From: CALCMJ01 sp964475415 | Lineage (GTDB): Bacteria; Bacteroidota; Bacteroidia; Chitinophagales; Saprospiraceae | DNA length: 64,000 bases | Reading direction: 5' to 3' | NCBI GenBank assembly: GCA_964475415.1 | Contig: CAYYWZ010000011.1 | Coordinates: 17,221 to 81,220 of the forward strand | Shown here: in pieces, positions 62,457 to 64,000 of the stretch | Numbering within the stretch: position 1 is the stretch's first letter | Layout: each line of letters opens with the position of its first letter | Translations under genes and position numbers: made by a program | The notes under the pieces: model-generated | Database searches by the model: none | What the model saw: only the letters and a program-made list of their open reading frames with translations | Told to the model about the DNA's origin: nothing

Positions 62457-63854
62457 ATGAAATACGATATCATAATTATAGGTTCTGGCCCTGGAGGTTA
62501 TGTGGCAGCGATAAGAGCTTCACAATTAGGGAAAAACGTAGCGATAGTAGAAAGAGAGAGTCTAGGAGGCATCTGTCTTAACTGGGGCTGTATTCCTACC
62601 AAGGCATTGCTGAAGAGTGCTCAGGTTTTTGATTATATCAATCATGCTAAGGATTATGGTATCAAGGTAGCAGCACCCAAGGCAGATTTTCCCGGCATGA
62701 TCAAAAGAAGTAGATCAGTAGCAGACGGTATGAGCAAGGGTGTAAATTTCCTAATGAAGAAAAATAAGATAACCGTCATAGCAGGTGAAGGTAAGATCGT
62801 AAGAGGCAACAAGGTCGTTGTGACAGATAGCAATAAGAAGAAGAAAGAATACGACGCAGATCAGATCATCATTGCTACTGGAGGAAGAGCGAAAGAATTA
62901 CCGCATATCAAGATAGATGGCAAAAAAGTAATCGGTTACAGAGAGGCGATGTCATTGCCTAAGCAACCTAAGAGTATGGTGGTCATCGGTGCTGGAGCGA
63001 TCGGTGTAGAGTTTGCTTATTTCTATAACGCTATAGGAACTAAAGTAACGGTGGTAGAATATATGGAGCAGGGATTATTACCTAGAGAAGATAAGGATGT
63101 GTCTAAGGAAATTACCAAGGTGATGAAGAAAGCAGGCATAGAAGTTATGGCCAATGCTTCTGTAGAATCCGTAGACAGCAAAGGAAAATCTTGTAAGGTA
63201 GTTGTCAAAAGTAGAAAGGACGGCAAGGAGGAAAAAATCACCTGCGATGTAGTACTTTCTGCAACAGGAGTAACGCCTAATACAAGCAATATAGGACTAG
63301 AAGAAGTGGGTGTCAAAACAGAAAATGGACTGATCATAGTAGATGAATTCTATCAGACGAATGTCAAAGGCATCTATGCCATAGGTGATGTAACACCGGG
63401 AGCAGCTCTTGCCCATGTTGCCAGTGCAGAAGGTATCATCTGTGTAGAGAAAATAGCAGGTCATCATCCTGAACCTATAGATTATAATAACATCCCTAGT
63501 TGTACGTATTGTAATCCTGAGGTAGCGAGTGTAGGTTATACAGAACAGGCAGCCAAAGATGCTGGTTACGAAATAAAATTAGGTAAGTTTCCTTTCTCTG
63601 CTTCTGGAAAAGCAAGTGCTTCTGGAGCGAAAGAAGGCTTTGTCAAAATCATCTACGATGCCAAATACGGTGAGCTCTTAGGTGCACATCTAGTAGGTGC
63701 TAATGTCACAGAGATGATTGCAGAGATCGTAACTTCTAGAAAACTAGAAACAACAGGACACGAAATTCTGAAGGCAGTACATCCCCACCCTACGATGAGT
63801 GAGGCGATCATGGAAGCTACTGCCGCAGCCTATGATGAGGTGATACATTTGTAA
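62457..63854 (+). CDS. lpdA: Dihydrolipoyl dehydrogenase
   Basis: E3 of the 2-oxoacid dehydrogenase complexes: reoxidises dihydrolipoyl groups with NAD. 465 residues. FAD loop 'IIIIGSGPGGYVAAIRAS' (5-22), redox pair Cys40/Cys45 in 'GGICLNWGCIPTKALLKSA', NAD loop 'VVIGAGAIGVEFAYFYNAIG', FAD 2 'IYAIGDVTPGAALAHVASAE', and the catalytic His-Glu 'HPHPTMSEAIMEATAAAYD' near 441. All intact. Not next to E1/E2 genes here, so it may serve several complexes. Confidence 0.97.
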   Translation: MKYDIIIIGSGPGGYVAAIRASQLGKNVAIVERESLGGICLNWGCIPTKALLKSAQVFDYINHAKDYGIKVAAPKADFPGMIKRSRSVADGMSKGVNFLMKKNKITVIAGEGKIVRGNKVVVTDSNKKKKEYDADQIIIATGGRAKELPHIKIDGKKVIGYREAMSLPKQPKSMVVIGAGAIGVEFAYFYNAIGTKVTVVEYMEQGLLPREDKDVSKEITKVMKKAGIEVMANASVESVDSKGKSCKVVVKSRKDGKEEKITCDVVLSATGVTPNTSNIGLEEVGVKTENGLIIVDEFYQTNVKGIYAIGDVTPGAALAHVASAEGIICVEKIAGHHPEPIDYNNIPSCTYCNPEVASVGYTEQAAKDAGYEIKLGKFPFSASGKASASGAKEGFVKIIYDAKYGELLGAHLVGANVTEMIAEIVTSRKLETTGHEILKAVHPHPTMSEAIMEATAAAYDEVIHL

Positions 63855-63890
63855 ATAGACAGAGACTATAAAGATACATCAGAAAGTACG

Positions 63891-63923
63891 AAAGCAATTA
63901 ATACTAGTTTATTAATTGCTTTT
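63891..63923 (+). terminator. Rho-independent terminator of lpdA
   Basis: A perfect 13-bp stem (63891-63903 with 63910-63922, loop CTAGTT), preceded by an A-run and followed by T. The rest to 64000 holds no gene. Confidence 0.85.
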
Positions 63924-64000
63924 GTATTATACAGCTCTACACTCTAAACTTGAATAGTACTCAAAACTAAATGCTTATCTTGATGTTGAATAGAATTCTA

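Noticed and set aside
1..64000. rRNA, tRNA, CRISPR array, phage or replication-origin signals
   Set aside because: Scanning intergenic regions showed no tRNA-like T-arm sequence with cloverleaf context, no regularly spaced direct repeats and no integrase or DnaA-box cluster. A covariance-model search would be needed to exclude small RNAs.

Overview
The window is low-GC chromosomal DNA (plus a 100-base scaffold gap) from a member of the Bacteroidota. Lineage markers include a PorP/SprF homologue followed by a giant protein with a gliding-motility-type C-terminal sorting domain, two further proteins with type IX secretion (T9SS) sorting tails, a serine-palmitoyltransferase-like enzyme, many lipoproteins with relaxed lipoboxes, and promoter boxes of the TAnnTTTG type. 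A Saprospiria- or Flavobacteriia-like heterotroph is plausible, but the sequence alone does not fix the order.

Layout. 1-11.2 kb is an accessory zone. It holds a truncated DUF2085 gene, orphan secreted proteins (a beta-barrel, a parallel beta-helix T9SS substrate, a TIG-domain protein, a LamG lipoprotein), phosphoglucomutase as the one housekeeping gene, and several wrecks: a serine-hydrolase scar, an IS1182-like remnant, an IS110 transposase with three in-frame stops, a bare signal-peptide stub and a dispersed 36-bp repeat. 11.2-27.4 kb is dense housekeeping sequence: tsaD, a pilin-like orphan, rsmD, argS, glnS, pyrR-pyrB, a TlpA-like thioredoxin, a VOC protein, glpD, recQ, a quinone oxidoreductase, an unknown Cys-rich protein and a CvfB-like S1 protein. 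27.4-35.4 kb holds a broken T9SS substrate, TspO, a SPT-like synthase with a tandem VOC protein, an SDR, arfB and two toxin-antitoxin modules (MbcA/RES and MazEF), each with a palindrome at its promoter.

35.6 kb is an assembly gap flanked by an identical 55-mer, most likely an assembly k-mer overlap. 35.8-51 kb encodes envelope and secretion functions: a 1240-residue lipoprotein combining a phosphoesterase, a kinase-like middle and an outer-membrane barrel; an overlapping MDR/FAD-reductase pair; dipeptidyl peptidase III; and PorP/SprF with a 1832-residue adhesin-like protein containing seven alternating modules. 51-64 kb is core again: DUF4412, an ERI1-like exonuclease, an acyltransferase, engB, a porT-like barrel, a CNNM/CBS protein, 3-hydroxyacyl-CoA dehydrogenase, pruA, coaD, a WG-repeat lipoprotein and lpdA.

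Working together: envelope building and surface display (T9SS substrates, PorP/SprF, barrels, lipid enzymes), translation (two aminoacyl-tRNA synthetases, tsaD, rsmD, arfB, engB) and central metabolism (pgm, glpD, pruA, lpdA, hbd-like) dominate. No rRNA, tRNA, CRISPR array or intact mobile element was seen.
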